This document shows, piece by piece, positions 14,137-14,357 of a stretch of 14,357 bases of DNA. The notes under the pieces were generated by a model. The model saw only the letters and a program-made list of their open reading frames with translations, did no database searches and had not been told where the DNA came from. The position numbers were made by a program, and so were the translations under genes. The first letter of the stretch is position 1. Every line of letters starts with the position of its first letter. Source of the DNA: Rhodospirillaceae bacterium CCH5-H10 (GTDB lineage Bacteria > Pseudomonadota > Alphaproteobacteria > Reyranellales > Reyranellaceae); NCBI GenBank assembly GCA_001557035.1, contig LSKJ01000323.1, positions 1 through 14,357 on the forward strand, written 5' to 3'.

Positions 14137-14346
14137 TTAGCGGCGGGGTGTCGTCGCCGCGCCGACGCCCGCGCCCACCGCGCCTCCCACAAGGGCGCCT
14201 GGCAGCAGGCCGATCGGTGTCAGTGCGCCGATCAGGGCGCCCGTGCCGGCGCCGATGCCTCCGCCCGTCACGGCGCGCTGGCCCCAGGTTTCGCCGCAGG
14301 CGGCGAGTCCGAGCGCGAGGACGGAAACGGCGATCACTTTCATCAT
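14137..14346 (-). CDS. Small glycine-zipper lipoprotein, 69 aa
   Basis: The first 17 residues (MMKVIAVSVLALGLAAC) form a lipoprotein signal peptide with the lipobox LAAC, so the mature protein should start at lipidated Cys17 and be anchored in a membrane, probably the outer one. The rest is a run of Gly, Ala, Leu and Val with repeated GxxxG spacing (GGGIGAGTGALIGAL, GALVGGAVGAGVGAAT), a glycine-zipper pattern that can pack in or against membranes, as in small envelope-stress lipoproteins. It ends in a short basic tail (TTPRR). Two adjacent ATG codons (14346 and 14343) could start it, and the upstream GAG is only a weak ribosome site. It is convergent with the flavin-fold gene, 23 bases apart. 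Function is unknown. Confidence 0.75.
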   Translation of the reverse strand: MMKVIAVSVLALGLAACGETWGQRAVTGGGIGAGTGALIGALTPIGLLPGALVGGAVGAGVGAATTPRR

Positions 14347-14357
14347 CTGTTCAGCTC

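Noticed and set aside
1..14357. Search for CRISPR arrays, tRNA genes, insertion sequence ends or phage and defence genes
   Set aside because: No regularly spaced direct repeats, cloverleaf, transposase or nuclease-defence gene was seen by eye. The DinG-like helicase has no Cas or defence neighbour, so it is read as a housekeeping repair gene.

Overview
The window is GC-rich, gene-dense chromosomal DNA, most likely from an alphaproteobacterium. The best clue is a class I (archaeal-type) lysyl-tRNA synthetase in a genome that otherwise looks proteobacterial, which is typical of Alphaproteobacteria. The DinG-like helicase, the YbfB/YjiJ-type MFS carrier and the stress-type flavin-fold protein fit this. 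A Rhodospirillales or Hyphomicrobiales relative such as Reyranella is possible, but that is inference. No tRNA, rRNA, CRISPR array, insertion sequence, phage gene or integrase was seen, and no gap between genes exceeds 300 bases.

Left part (1-3797), all on the minus strand: a probable nine-codon stub of a gene leaving the window (27 to 1), a 115-residue protein of unknown function with a good promoter candidate, a secreted Gly/Ala/Ser/Thr-rich low-complexity protein followed by a strong intrinsic terminator, and a large Fe-S DinG/XPD-type DNA helicase.

Middle part (3866-8503): a membrane fatty acid hydroxylase/sterol desaturase-family enzyme is transcribed away from the helicase. It collides tail-to-tail, with a 17-base overlap, with an MFS transporter. 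The transporter is divergent from the class I lysyl-tRNA synthetase gene, which is followed after 10 bases by a ureidoglycolate lyase-family gene.

Right-centre (8478-12483) is the most coherent block: TetR regulator 1, a divergent SDR dehydrogenase, TetR regulator 2 (overlapping the SDR tail-to-tail), then a divergent second fatty acid hydroxylase-family gene and a second SDR. A perfect 19-bp palindrome sits between TetR 2 and the hydroxylase, and a 15-bp inverted repeat sits between TetR 1 and the first SDR. The block looks like a small, doubly regulated oxidation cassette for a lipid or other hydrophobic substrate. The second SDR has Phe in place of the catalytic Tyr, so it may not be an ordinary dehydrogenase.

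Right end (12484-14346): a 59-bp element made of a perfect 23-bp inverted repeat with a palindrome nested in each arm lies between the second SDR and a convergent ketopantoate reductase-family gene. A divergent pyridoxamine phosphate oxidase-like stress protein and a small glycine-zipper lipoprotein follow. The standout points are the palindrome-bearing TetR/SDR/hydroxylase cassette, the Tyr-less SDR, the nested inverted repeat, and three tail-to-tail gene overlaps. Nothing in the window amounts to a clearly new defence or mobile system.
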